A stretch of 64,000 bases of DNA. Origin: Chionoecetes opilio (lineage: Eukaryota; Arthropoda; Malacostraca; Decapoda; Majidae). How positions within the stretch are numbered: the stretch's first letter is position 1; every line of letters begins with the position of its first letter. A program made the translations under genes and the position numbers. This document shows positions 9,289 to 24,200 of the stretch, in pieces. The notes under the pieces were generated by a model, which did no database searches, was not told where the DNA came from, and saw nothing but the letters and a program-made list of their open reading frames with translations. Where the stretch lies: NCBI GenBank assembly GCA_016584305.1, contig JACEEZ010011608.1:10001-74000 (forward strand), given 5' to 3'.

Positions 9289-12200
9289 GTGAGGCGCCGC
9301 AACACACACCGATGCAGGACTAACAAGCTTATCTGAACTTTATCCTTACCTATAAATACTACCACATATCCTTGAAATACTACCACATACTATCTTGAAA
9401 TACTACCACATACTATCTTGAAATACTACCACATACTATCTTGAAGTACTACCACATACTATCTTGAAATACTATCACATATCCTTGAAACTGAATTTTG
9501 TATTTGTACTTAGTGAAACATAATCAGCTTGTGTGACTACATGGAATGATGTTTTAACGTTACAGTGGGAAATTACGGAACCTGAATTCTGTGGAGCTGA
9601 TGTGTTGGCAGTGTGGCTCCTGGTTCCATGAGTCTTGCATCAGCTACCAGCTCGGCAAACTGGTCCCCTTCATGCTCAACTATTCCTTCACCTGCAAGAA
9701 CTGTGCCTCAACAGGGGTCGAGATCTTCCGCAAGACCCAGGCCCGTACGGAAGTGTTTCATTCTTTGTATTAATCTGAAATCCATATAAACTTTAATGTC
9801 ATGTTTGTGCGAGAATATTGCGAGTAACAGACAGGTGCATAGATAGATTGACAGATATATGCATGATAGATACATAGCACCTAACCTTCTATTCCTTTTT
9901 CCTCCTTTTTGTCATTTTTCAACCATCAGCCTTCCAGTCACCCAAGATTCACTGCCGCACTTCATCACCTTGTCTCCTTTTGTCTCCTCATCCTCGCCTG
10001 TCTTTCTTTCACCATCCTCCTCCTTTCTCCTAATAGTTAGTGTGGAGTCATTAGGGAGCTTTAAAAGGAGGCTAGATCATTTCATGGATGGGGATGAAAG
10101 GTGGATGTAGGTAGTATTAAGTAGCAGGAACTACCTCGTGTAGGTCTCGCGGCCTCTTGTAGCTTCCTTATTTTCTTATGTTCTTATGTTCCTTTCATTC
10201 CTCCTCCTCCTCTTTTCATCCTCATCCTCACATCGTCTCCTTCCCCCAGAGCTGCGAGACATGTGCATCACCGCGCTGGCCAACCTCCAACACTCGGGTC
10301 AGAAGGACAGCAGGGGCAGCGCGGGCACTATGTTCAGCCTGCAGCGTGACGTTATCCCCTTCCTGGAGCAGAACTGGGAGGCGCTCACCACGGCCGCACG
10401 TCGCTCCACTCAGTCCTGGCACACCACTGTAAGGCACCAACACCACCTCTGCTCATGGATCTTCCCTTCTTCTTCTATTTCATTCTTCATTATTTTCTGA
10501 GTCAGTTGAGTTCTTGTTCTGTCATGGATCTTCCCTTCCTTCTACTCATTCTTTATTTTTGGCATTGAGTCTTGTCGATCTTCTCTCTATTATTTCTATT
10601 TTCTGGGCAATTGAGTTCTTGTTCTGTCATGTATTGGGCGGAGGAGGTTCTCTGTTGCTAAGTTCCTCTGATCTACAGGAACTACCATGTGTAGGTTTTG
10701 CGGCCTCTTGTAGCTTCCTTATTTTCTTATGTTCATTTGATATGTTTGTTTTTATCGTACCTGTATTGCATAGGCTTATAGTTCTGAGTCCAAGCAATGA
10801 AGTTTCACCATGGAGTCAGTGCTTAATCTTACACCACTGTGGAAGGTTACTAACACGGAAGCAGCCCGGGTTTTTGCTGTACCAGTAACAAGAAAAGAAC
10901 TTCAGAAAATAAGGAAGCTTGTATTTATCTGGACCTTGATACCTTCTCCTTTTCTTTTTCCTTCTTGAATAATAAACTTTTCTCCTCCTCACAGCTGCAG
11001 AGAATATTGATGAAGGAGGTGGATGCCTATTTCAACGTGGAGGAGACGGGTGAGAGCGGAGAGCCGACGCAGCATCATCCGTTCTTTGGGCTCATCACCT
11101 CGGACCTCACCCTGATCCGGCCCCTCGTGGACGCCCCCGGTGGGTGGCGGTCGCCCCTCGCCGGCTCCTGTACGTATCCCCCCCCTGCCACCCACCTCAC
11201 ACCCCATAATGTGCCACCACTGCAACTTGAGAGACATAACCCTAACAGACAGCTAGTGTGTTGCTCGCACTCCAGACACACAGTCAAGGCCGTACCTGCC
11301 ACTAATTGCTGCCGCCTCTATCACCTTATTGCTGGATCCAGGGATTCATGAAACTGCCAAATTACCACCGCCTTCCCTCATGCCCTCCTTAGGCGCTCTG
11401 TCTCTCCATATATTTTCCCCCCCGTTGCTTATTCTTGTTTCTCATGAAGTCATAATGCCCAGCACTAATTCATACCACGGATTGTTTCCATAACATGAGG
11501 GATGCAGTGCTGTTTCAGGCTCCTTTTTCATCACAAACAAATTTTATTTACTAATTGCTTTTTGGATATAAAAAAATTGATTAGTTTTGATCCCGCCTCT
11601 CAAGATTGATCCCTTCACCCCTGCATAACACTCATGCGAAGAGATGCTCCTCTCTCATTATTAATGTTCCATGCAGGAAATACAAGTTTTTTTCTTAATT
11701 TCAAAGTCATTTTTTTGTTTCTTGTACTGTCCCATACCAATTTTCATAACTTTTTTTTTTTCTTTTCCGAAAGCCACATAGCTACATCATGGATTATACA
11801 TTCCCCTACAGTCAGCATTGAACCACTCATGATGTCACAAATTATCATTTCCAGCATTTTTATTTTGTTTAATAAAACATCCATAGAGTCAGATAGTTGT
11901 ATGTCCAGGTTAGTGACAGTTGTTTCCATGGCATTCAGGGGCCAGTGAGATGATGGTCTGCCACCAGATTTCATTGGGATCAGACGCCGAACCCCCTGTA
12001 GGGATTAACCCCAGGCTGCCCCCTATTTCACCCCTAGCTGGGGCTGGATGGCCATTGACTCAATAGTGAGTCCATCTGGCCTTAAAGATGGTCTTATTTT
12101 TAGTCCATCTGGTTGTCCAGCACACCCTCCTTACTGGTAGAGCCAGCGGGGGAGCCGGTTTAGTCGCCGACGATCCAACCATGTGACTGGTTGTACTGGG

Positions 12201-15200
12201 TTACATGTTACCAGTAGCAGGGCACAGCCCTGACCAGACATTAGGCACATTTATGTACTGGGTTACATGTTACCAGTAGCAGGGCACAGCCCTGACCAGA
12301 CATTAGGCACATTTATAGCACATGTAATTGGTTGTGTAAGAATATATAATGAAAGCTGTTAGTGCCCTTCGTCCCTTTGTCTTAAATTCATTATCTTTCC
12401 TGTAAAGGAAGGCGGACTTTGAGGAGACGCATATAAGACAAACAAATAAAAAAAGACAGTCCCGTGTGCTTCCTGCATTTGAACATCAACAGGGAGAGAG
12501 AAAATCCATCAAAATTTATAAAGCTGCGGATTTCATGCCCATTTTAATAGATCATGAACGGTCACTTACAGGAACTGGGATTATAAACTTGGATCCAGCA
12601 CTAACACAAGATTGACTGTAGCATTTTACTCTGCTCGCTAGACCTCACTCAAAGGAACATGTGGCTGTGGCTAGGCAATGCTGTGAGGCTATCAAAGGCT
12701 GGCCTACCGATGCATGCGCAGATGTAAAAGTGCTGTCAAGTACTAAAATCACTGTTGTGTTTAAAATCCTAAAGTAAAAAGTTTATTTGATCAATGTATA
12801 CAATGCAAGTATGATTAACTATTTTGCTAACTTTTTAACTGCAATTTGATGCCTTGTTATCAATGCTCTCATAACATCATACCAGCTTATGCCGTACAAT
12901 GATGATACATAATGATTACACACAAAAAATATACAACTAGATGAATACATGTGTGGTATTGAGTGATTACAATGGTGGCCAAAAGTCATTAATCCTGTGC
13001 CATCTTTCTTTTAACATCCAGTAGCCATTGTTTACTACTTACTCCCTGGTGTCTTTTTACCCCTGAAAGGTTTGGGTCTTAATGCACAAAGAAATCCGGT
13101 GTTTGTTTTGTACATACCGCCCCACCATAACATCACCTTCTCACAGCATGAACCATAGTGTCAGCAGCCATTCACTAACCTGCTAACTGTCTTCTCTGTA
13201 CATTATGTTCTGTTGTCATTTTGTTCTGTGTTTTGTTTAGTGTGTTTTGAGTTACTGATCCTTTCCCTGAGTTTCTAATCACTTTATTACTCAATGATTT
13301 CAATATCTCTCTGAGGCACAAATCCATCATTACAATATATCTGAATATCTTGTACAATAAAAATACATCAGGTGTATTTCCATTAAATTCACACAGAACT
13401 AAGTAGCCGTGATGCACAAGTTGAAGTGGCATTTCAAGCATAGCAAATTATTAACGGTAATGAAAAGTAAGGACTATAGTTGCTGCACGTAAAGTTAGCG
13501 AAAATGGGGCCCCTTCACTCCCCGCTTTCGAACGCGCGGGATTGGCTTAGGTGTTGGGTTTTGGGTGGGAATGCCTTACTCCAAGTTCCGCCCTAAAGCC
13601 CCAACACCCAACACCTCAGCCAATCCCGTGCGTCTGGAATAGGGGAGTGAGGGGGCCCCATTTTCACCAACTTAACATGTGGCGACTACAGTCAACTACA
13701 ATAGCTGCCGTTTCTCGATTCTTCCGGCAAATGAAAATGAATTCAAAATAACCCGTAAAGAAAGAGGGCTGCTTGTATTTCTCGGATTACAAAATATCAT
13801 CACTTAAAGACAGAACTATCAAATGACAAAACAAAATGACAGAGAGCTACTTCACTTCCGATCAACTGTCGTAAGAAAGGGAAACCATGGAGTCACTTAG
13901 CCCATCTCAGAACATCCATAGTGTGGTGTGTGGTCTCAGTCAAGTGTGTCTATGGTGTGTGAGCTGGTGAAGGGGAAGCAGGAGTCGGTAAGGCGCTTGT
14001 TCTTGTCTGTGCAGAGCTATCCTTCTACACCTAGCCTATCACTGTGCTAGTTTATTGCCCTGTTACTAGTATCCTTCTAAACTATCCTAGAGCTAGAGCC
14101 TACCCTGAGCTATCCTATCTTCTATCACTGTGGTAGTTTATTGCCCTGTTACCAGTACCAGCCTCTGTCCACTAGTGTTATCAAATGTGTCATCCTTCTA
14201 AACCTGGCCTATCACAAGTAGTTTATTGCCCTGTTATCAAAGCCCCTAGAATCAGTGTAGGAGTTGTTGCATACTCCTTGATATCACTGGTAGTTTAATT
14301 GCCCTTTTACCACTACTACTGTTATCAAAGCCCCTAGAATCAGTGTAGAAGTTGTTGCATACTCCTTGATATCACTGGTAGTTTAATTGCCCTTTTACCA
14401 CTACTACTGTTATCAAAGCCCCTAGAATCAGTGTAGAAGTTGTTGCATACTCTTTGATATCACTGTGGTAGTTAATTGCCCTGTTACCACTACTACTGTT
14501 ATCAAAGCCCCTAGAATCAGTGTAGAAGTTGTTGCATACTCTTTGATATCACTGTGGTAGTTTATTGCCCTTTTACCACTACTACTGTTATCAAAGCCCT
14601 TAGAATCAGTGTAGAAGTTGTTGCATACTCTTTGATATCACTGTGGTAGTTTATTGCCCTTTTACCACTACTACTGTTATCAAAGCCCCTAGAATCAGTG
14701 TAGAAGTAGTTGCATACTCCTTGATATCACTGTGGTAGTTTATTGCCCTGTTACCACTACTACTGTTATCAAAGCCCCTAGAATCAGTGTAGAAGTTGTT
14801 GCATACTCTTTGATATCACTGTGGTAGTTTATTGGTTTATTGCTCTGTTACCTACCAGCCTCTACTGTTATCAAAGCCCTTAGAATCAGTGTAGAAGTTG
14901 TTGCATACTCTTTGATCACTCTAGACGTTGGTGCATACTTGATGTCAGTTTGAGGTTTTCAGTAGTAAGCCATATAATTGTTTCCATTCTTCATAAGTAT
15001 CTGTGGCTGCTTAATGTGTTGTAGTTAGTAAGTATTTATTAGTCTTAAGATTCCATAGTTAAGAATACTATTAATTGAGTATAGTGAACACTTAAAAGTT
15101 TCAAAATTCGGGTATTTGTTCATCATTCATTATGTAGATTTTACGTTTTTTTTTCTCATTTTTGTATTAATGTCATCTCAGTTAAACGTTCAGGCTCTCA

Positions 15201-18200
15201 GTCCTTAATCTATTGATCTTTTTAATCTTATGTCTTGCTCTTGGAACTCCTTAAAGGGGATCAACACTGCAAAAGTCTCCATAGATTTGATTTATCCAGT
15301 CTGTTACAAGCTGCCATTACATCATTACCTGTATAATCATTGGCATTGTTCCACCTTAACCCGATGCTTTGTCTTACACTAAAGATTGCCATTGGCATAG
15401 AGCTGGCTGCTTCACACAGGTTTCTGACACTGTTCATACCTCTGTACATTCTTGTATCTTTTCTTCACTTTTTTATATATATTAAATTTTCATAATACTC
15501 GCCATCACTTACCAACCACATTTTTTCTCAGTTTCTGTTCAAATCTTTAACTTTTGTCTCACCCTCTCCATCCTTCCTGCCTTATTACTGTCTAAAACAA
15601 ATTAAGAATATTTTTCACATCTAATTTGATTACGCATCACATTCAGAGGCCGTGATTTTGTTATCAATTGCAAAGCCCGTCATTCACAATAATGATTCCA
15701 AAATAACATTGCTGAATCAAGGTTTAGCTTGAAGTTTATCATGTTAATCCATCCTGCCCCATTGCATCCACAGCAGCAGCTTTTGCACAGTAGCAGTAGA
15801 GAGGGATGGGTTGGGTCAGTTTGGTGATTCAGTCATTGTAGTGTGTAGGTGTTGGGTTGTGGGTGTGTGTATGTGAACATTTCTCTGTTTTCATTTAGTG
15901 TTATTAAAAACAAGCATCTTTGTTTCCTGTCTGCTAAAGTCATTCACAAAATTTCATGATGAATGTTTGTGTGGGTCCTTATGTACACCTTGCCATCAAG
16001 CTGCAGAGAGTGCCGGGATGCCCTTGTGATGCTCTTGTTATTACGTACTCTGTCTACCAACAAAGAGTCTGATATTTATTATGTCAAAAAACCTTTAACA
16101 GCATATCAACAAATATGGATTTGTTGAGAATAGAGGACAAGCCTAGCTTGTGACTCCATATAGTTCCCAGGTGCAAAAATATTTGCGGCGGGGCAAATTT
16201 AAATAATTTGTGGCATTTATAAACGTGGGTGGCTAGATAGCCAAGATTGTCCCGTGACATTTATAAACGGGTGGCTAGATAGCCAAGATTGTCCCGTGAC
16301 ATTTATAAACGGGTGGCTAGATAGCCAAGATTGTCCCGTGACATTTATAAAGTGGGGGGCTAGATAGCCAAGGGGGTCCCCTGACTTTATAAAGTGGGTG
16401 GGTAGATAGCCAAAATTTTCCCGTGACTTTATAAAGTGGGTGGCTAGATAGCCAAGATTTTCCCGTACATTTAAAACGTGGGTGGCTAGAAGCCAAGATG
16501 TCCCCTGACATTTATAAAATGGGTGGCTAATAGCCAAGATTGTCCCTGACATTTTAAAAGTGGGTGGCTAGATAGCCAAAATTGTCCCTGACTTTATAAA
16601 CGTGGGGGCTAATAGCCCCAAAATTGTCCCGTGACTTTATAAACGTGTGGGCTAGATGCCAAGGTTGTCCCGGAATTTTAAACGTGTGTGGCTAGATAGC
16701 CAAGATTGTCCCGTGACATTTATAAACGTGGGTGGCTAGATAGCCAAGATTGTCCCGTGACATTTATAAACGTGGGTGGCTAGATAGCCAAGATTGTCCC
16801 GTGACATTTATAAACGTGGGTGGCTAGATAGCCGATTGTCCCGTCCTTTATAAACTGGGTGGCTAATAGCCAAAGGTTTTCCCCTGACATTTATAAAAAG
16901 GGGGGCTAGAAGCCAAGGGTTGTCCCGTGCATTTATAAACGTGGGTGGCTAGATAGCCAAGATTTTCCCCTGACATTTTTAAACGGGGGGCTAGATAGCC
17001 CAAGGTTGTCCCGTGAAATTTATAAACGTGGGGGCTAATAGCCAGATTTCCCGTGAATTATAAACTGGGTACTAGAACCAAAATTGTCCCGGACATTTAT
17101 AAAAGGGGGCTAATGCCAAGATTTTTCCCCTGACATTTAAAAGTGGGTGGCTAGTGCCAAGATTGTCCGTGACATTTATAAAAAGTGGGTGGGTAGATAG
17201 CCCAAATTGTCCCCTACATTTTTAAAAGTGGGGGGCTGATAGCCAAGAGTCCCTGACATTTTTTAAAAACGGGTGGGAGATACCAGATTGTCCCCCTGAC
17301 ATTTTTAAAGGTGGGCTAATGCCAAGATTTTCCTGACTTTATAAGTGGGTGGTAGAAGCCAAGGTGCCCCTGACATTTATAAAGGGGTGGCTAGATACCC
17401 CCCCAAAATTGTCCCGTGCATTTATAAACGGGGTGGCTATTAGCAAATTGTCCCGTGACATTTATAAACGGGTGGCAGATAGCCAAGGTTGTCCCTTGAA
17501 TTTTTAAACGTGGGGGGCTAGATAGCAAGATTGTCCCCTGAATTATAAAAAGGGGGGGGAGATGCCAAAATTTTCCCGGACATTTATAAACGGGGTGGCT
17601 AGATAGCCAAAAATTGCCCCTGACATTTATAACGTGGGTTTGGGTAGATAGCCCGATTGTCCCGTGACATTTTTAAAAACTTTTGGCTAAAAGCCAAAAT
17701 TGTCCCGTGAATTTATAAAGGGTGGTAGATAGCCAAGATTGTCCCAGAATTTATAAACGGGTGGCTAGATAGCCAAATTTTCCTGGACATTTATAAACGG
17801 GGGCTAGAAGCCAAGTTGTCCCGTGACATTTTAAAAAAGTGGGTGGCAGATAGCCAAAATTTCCCGTGACATTTATAAAGTGGGTGGTAGATGCCAAGAT
17901 TTTCCCGTGACATTTATAAAAAAGGGTTTGGGTAGATACCAAGATTGTCCCCTGACATTTATAAACGTGTGGCTGATAGCCAAGTTGTCCCGTACATTTA
18001 TAAACGGGGTTGGCGATAGCCAAGGTTGTCCCGTGACATTTATAAACGTGGGTGGCAATAGCCAAAAATTGTCCCGTACATTTATAAAGGGTGGTAGATA
18101 GCCAAGATTTTCCCTGACTTTTTAAAAAGGGGGGGCTAGTAGCCAAGGCTGTCCCTGACATTTTTAAACGGGTGGCTAGATAGCCCAAATTTTTCCCGTG

Positions 18201-21200
18201 ACATTTTTAAAAGGGGTGGGTAATAGCAAGATGTCCCCTGACATTTATAAAAAGGGGGGCAGATAGCCAAGATTGTCCCGTGACATTATAAACGTGTGTG
18301 CTAGATAGCCCCAAAATTGTCCCTGCCCTTTATAAACGTGGGTGCAGATAGCCAATTGTCCCTGACATTTAAAAACGGGGTGGCAGTAGCCAAGATTTCC
18401 CGTGACATTTTAAAACGTGTGGAGATACCAAGATTGTCCGTGACATTTATAAACGGGTTGGCTAGATAGCAAGATTTTCCCCCGGGCATTTTTAAAACGG
18501 GGGCTAGATAGCCAAGATTTCCCGTGACATTTTAAAAGTGGGGGTAGATAGCCAAGATTGTCCCCTGCATTTATAAAGTGGGTGGGTATATAGCCAAAAT
18601 TGTCCCGTGCATTTTAAACGGGGGCTAGATAGCCAAGGTTGTCCTTGAATTTTTTAAACGTGGGGGGCTAGATACCAAGATTGTCCCGTGACTTTTTAAA
18701 CGGGGCTAGTAGCCAAGTTGTCCCCTGACATTTATAAAAGGGGTGGCTAATACCAAGATTGTCCCGTGACATTTATAAACGTGGGTGGCTAGATAGCCAA
18801 AATTTTCCCCTGACATTTAAAACGGGTTTTGGTAGATAGAAAAATTTCCCGTGCATTTTTAAACGGGTGGCTAAAAAAGCCAAGATTTTCCCAGACTTTT
18901 TTAAAAAAGGGGGGGCTAATAGCCAAGTTTTCCCGTGACATTTTTTAAACGGGTTTTCTAGATAGCCAAAATTGTCCCGTGACATTTATAAAGTGGGGGG
19001 CAGATAGCCAAAAATTGTCCCGTGACATTTATAAACGGGGTGGTAGGGGTAGCCAAGATTGTCCCTGACATTTATAAACGGGGGCAGATAGCCCAAAAAT
19101 TGTCCCTGACATTTTTAAAAAAGTGTGGCTAGATACCAAGATTTCCGTGACTTTTTAAAAAGTGGGGGGCTAGATAGCCCAAAGGGTTTTCCGTGAATTT
19201 TTAAACGTGGGTGGGTAGTAGCCAAGATTGTCCCCTGACTTTATAACGGGTGGCTAGTAGCCAAGATTGTCCCCTGAATTTATAAACGTGGGTGGGTAGA
19301 TAGCCAAGGCTGTCCCGTGACATTTATAAACGGGTTGGCTAGATAGCCAAGATTTTCCGTGACATTTTTTTAAAAGTGGGGGGCTAGAACCCCGATTTTC
19401 CCGTGACATTTATAAAAGGGGGCTAGATAGCAAGATTGTCCGTGCATTTATAAACGTGGGGGGCTAATAGCCAAAATTTTCCCGGACTTTTTAAAAATGG
19501 GGGCTAGATAGCCAAAAATTGTCCCCTGAATTTATAAACGTGGGTGGCTAGATAGCCAGATTTCCCGTGAATTTATAAAAAGGGGAATGCCAAAATTGTC
19601 CCCCTGCATTTATAAAGTGGGTGGGTAGATGCCAAGGTTGGCCCCTGACATTTAAAAGTGGGGGGGCTAGATACCAAGATTTTCCCGTGACATTTTTTAA
19701 AAGTGGGTGGCTAGATAGCCAAGGTCCCATGACATTTATAAAATGGGTGGCTAGATGCCAGGTTGCCCGTGACATTTAAAAAAAAAAAAGGGTGGCTAGA
19801 TAGCCAAAGGGTTTTCCCGTGACATTTATAAAGGGTGGTAGATAGCAAGTTGTCCCGTTTACATTTATAACGTGGGTGGCTAGATGCAAATTGTCCAAAA
19901 TTTATAAAGGGTGGCTAACAGCCCAAGATTGTCCCCTGACATTTATAAAGTGGGGGCTAGATAGCCAAGATTGTCCCGTGACATTAAAAGGGTGGTAGAT
20001 AGCCCAAGATTGTCCCGGACTTTAAAACGGGGGGTAGATAGCCAAGATTTTCCCGTGACATTTTAAAAAGTGGGTGGCAGATAGCCAAGGTTGTCCCCTG
20101 ACATTTTTAAACGGGGGCAGATAGCCAGGTTGTCCCCTTTAATTTTAAAGGGTGGCTAATAGCCAAGGTTTTCCCGTGACATTTATAAAAAGGGGGGCTA
20201 GATAGCCCAAAATTGTCCCTGACATTTTTAAAAAGGGGGGCTAGATGCCCAAAATTTTTCCCGTGACATTTTAAAGGGGTGGCTAGTAGCCAAGATTTCC
20301 GGACATTTATAAAAGGGTGGTAGATAGCCCAAAATTGTCCCGTGACATTTATAACGGGGGCTAGATAGCCAAGATTGTCCCGGACATTTTTAAACGTGGG
20401 TGGCTAGTAGCCAAGATTGCCCGTGACATTTTTAAAAAGGGTGGCTAGATAGCCCAAAGGGTTTTCCGTGACATTTATAAAGGGGTGGCTAGATAGCCAA
20501 GGTTTCCCGGACATTTTTAAACGGGTGGCAGTACCAAGATTGTCCCGTGACATTTATAAAAAGTTGGCTAGATAGCCAAGATGTCCCCTTAATTTTTAAC
20601 GTAGGGTGGTAGACCAAGGTTGTCCCCTGACTTATAAACGGGTGGCAGTAGCCAAAGTTTTTACCGTGACATTATAAACGTGGGTGGGTAGATAGCCAAG
20701 ATTGGCCCGTGACATTTTTAAAATGTGGCTAGATGCCAAAGGGTTTTCCCGTGACATTTAAAACGGGTGGCTAGATAGCCAAAGGTTGTCCTGACATTTA
20801 TAAACTGGGGGGTAGATAGCCAAGGTTTTCCCGTGACATTTATAAACGGTGGCTAGATAGCCAAGGTTGTCCCGTGACATTTATAAACGGGGTGGCTAGT
20901 AGCCAGATTGTCCCCTGACTTTTTTAAACGTGGGGGCTGATACCAAAAATTGTCCCCTGACTTTTAAACGTGGGTGGGTAGATGCCAAGGTTTGTCCCGT
21001 GACTTTTAAAAGGGGTGGCTGATAGCCAAGGTGTCCGGACATTTATAAAAGTTGGGTAGATGCCAAGGTTGCCTGACATTTATAAAGGGGTGGCTAGATA
21101 GCCAAAAATTGTCCGGACATTTTTAAAAAGTGGGGGCTAGATAGCCAAATTGCCCGTGCATTTATAAACGTGTGGGTAGATAGCCAAGATTTTTCCCCTG

Positions 21201-24200
21201 AATTTTTAAACGTTTGTGGGTAGTAGCCCAAGGTTGTCCCGTGACATTTTTAAACGTGTGGGAGATAGCCAAGATTGCCCTTTACATTTAAAAACGTGTG
21301 TGGCAGATGCCAAAAATTGTCCCGTGCATTTATAAAAGGGGCTAGATAGCCAAGATTGTCCCCTGACATTTATAAAAAGTGTGGCTAGATAGCCAAGATT
21401 GTCCCCGGCATTTTAAAGTGTGTGGCTAGATGCCAAGATTGTCCCGTGACATTTATAAACGTTGGGGCTGATACAAGATTGTCCCTGACATTTATAAAGG
21501 GTGCTAGATAGCCAAAATTTCCCGTGACTTTATAAAGTGGGGGGTAGATAGCCAAGATTGCCCGTGAATTTATAAACGTGTGGGCTAGATAGCCAAAATT
21601 TCCCCTGACTTTATAAACGTGGGGGCTAGTAGCCAAATTGTCCCCGGGGATTTTTAAAAAGGGTGGTAGAAGCCAAGATTGTCCCGTGCATTTTTAAAAA
21701 TGGGTGGCTGATGCCAAGATTGCCCCTACATTAAAAGTGTGTGGTAATCCAAGGTTGTCCCCTGAATTTTAAAGTGGGGGGCTAGATAGCCAAGATGTCC
21801 CGTGACATTTATAAACGTTGGGGGGTAGATAGCCAAAGGTTGTCCCTGAATTTTTTAAAAAGTGTGTGGCTAGATACCCCCGATTTTCCCGTGACATTTA
21901 TAAAAAGTGGGTGGCTGATAGCCAAATTGTCCCGTGAATTTTTAAACGTGGGTGGCTAATGCCAAAAATTGTCCCTGACATTTTTAAACGGGGGGGTAGT
22001 AGCCAAGGTTGCCCCTGACATTTATAAACGTGGGGGTAGATAGCCAAGATTGTCCTTTACATTTATAAACGTGTGTGGCTAATAGCCAAGTTGTCCCGTG
22101 AATTTATAAAACGTGGGGGGCTAGTAGCCAAGGGGTTTTCCCCCTGACATTTATAAACGGGGGGGCTAGATAGCCAAAATTGTCCCCCGGGAATTATAAA
22201 CTGGGGGTAGATGCCCCGGTTGTCCCGTGACATTTTAAAAAGTGGGGGCTAGAAGCCCAAGATTGTCCGTGACATTTAAAAACGTGGGGGTAGATGCCAA
22301 GGGTTTTTCCCCCTACATTTAAAACGTGGGTGGCTAGAAGCCAAGATTGTCCCGTGACTTTTTAAACGGGGGGGTAGATAGCCCAAATTTTCCCCAGACA
22401 TTTAAAATGGGTGGCTAGATAGCCAAGGGTTTTCCCGTGACATTTTTAAACCCCTGGGTGGTAGATAGCCCAAAATTTTCCCCTGACATTTATAAAACGT
22501 GGGTTTGGGGTACCAAGGTTTTCCCCTCATTTTTTAAACGGGGTGGCTAGATAGCCAAGGTTGTCCCGTGACATTTATAAACGTGGGTGGGTAGATAGCC
22601 AAAATTGTCCCGTGACATTTATAAAAAGTGGGTGGCAGATAGCCCAAAGGGGTCCCGGACATTTATAAACGTGGGTGGCTAATGCCAAAATTTTCCCGTG
22701 ACATTTATAAACGGGGTGGCTAGATGCCAAGGGTTTTCCCGGACATTTATAAAATGGGTGGCTAGATAGCCAAGATTGTCCCGTGACATTTTTAAAAATG
22801 GGTGGCTAGATAGCCCAAAATTCCCCTGACATTTTTAAAGTGGGTGGTAGATACCAAAGGTTTGTCCCCTGACTTTATAAAAGTGGGGGCTAGATAGCCA
22901 AGATTGTCCGTGACATTTTAAACGTGGGTGGCTAGATAGCCAAAAATTTTCCCGTGACATTTTAAACGTGGGGGGGCTAGATAGCCAAGTTGTCCCGGAC
23001 ATTTAAAACTGGGTGGCTAGATAGCCAAGATTTTCCCTGACATTTATAAAAAGTGGGGGCTAGAACCAAGATTGTCCCGGACATTTATAAAACTGGGGGC
23101 TAGATAGCCCAAGGTTGTCCCCTGACATTTATAAACGTGGGTGGGTAGATAGCCAAAGGGTTTTCCCCTGACATTTTTAAAGTGGGTGGCAGATAGCCAA
23201 GATTGTCCCGTGACATTTTTAAACGTGGTGGCTAGATACCAAGATTGCCCCCTGACTTTATAAAAAGTGGGTGGCTAGAAGCCAAGGTTTTCCCGTGACA
23301 TTTTAAACGTGGGGGGCAGATAGCCCCGATTGTCCCGTGACATTTTTAAACGGGGGGTAGATAGCCAAGGTTTCCCGTGACATTTTTAAAAGTGGGTGGC
23401 TGATAGCCAAAATTGTCCCCTGCATTTATAAACGTGGGTGGGTAGATAGCCCCGGGTTGTCCCGTGAATTTATAAACGTGGGTGGCTAGATAGCCAAAGG
23501 GTCCCTGACATTTATAAACGTGGGTGGCTGATGCCAAGGGTGTCCCCGACATTTAAAAAAAGTGGGTGGCAGATAGCCAAGGGTTTTCCGTTCATTTTTA
23601 AAAGTGGGTGGCTAGATACCAAGATTGCCCGGACATTTATAAAAAGTGGGTGGCTAGAAGCCAAGGTTTCCGGACTTTTAAAAGTGGGTGGCAGATAGCC
23701 AAATTGTCCCGTGGGCTTTATAAACGGGGTGGCTAGATAGCCAAAAATTTTTCCCGTGCATTTATAAAATGGGGGGCTAGATAGCCAAGATTTTCCCGGA
23801 CATTTTTAAACGGGGTGGCAATAGCCAAAAGGGTTTTCCCGGACATTTTAAACGTGGGGGGCTAGTTGCCCCAAAGGGTTTTCCCCTGCTTTTTAAAAAA
23901 TGGGTGGCGATAGCCAAGGTTTTTACCGGACTTTATAAACGTGGGTTTGGTAATAGCCAAGAGGGCCCCGGGCATTTATAAACGTGGGGGGCTAGATAGC
24001 AAGGTTGTCCCGTGACATTTTAAACGTGGGTGGCTAGATAGCCCAAAAGTCCCGTGACATTTAAAACGTGGGGGTGGGGTAGATAGAAAGGTTGTCCGTG
24101 ACATTTATAAACGGGGGTGGCTAGAAGCCAAGGTGTCCCGGAAATTATAAACGTGGGTGGTAGATAGCCAAGATTTTCCCCCTGAATTTTTTAAACTGGG

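Larger units (their letters stand above)
11140..16212 (+). other. ash2 giant intron, 5' part before the satellite
   Basis: This is the first part of a 19.6-kb intron. It contains a 62-bp tandem duplication (about 12194-12319), a fold-back element (13493-13672) and an ~89-bp minisatellite (14216-14920). No exon was recognised in the rest (11200-12190, 12320-13490, 13680-14215, 14930-16212). Confidence 0.7.
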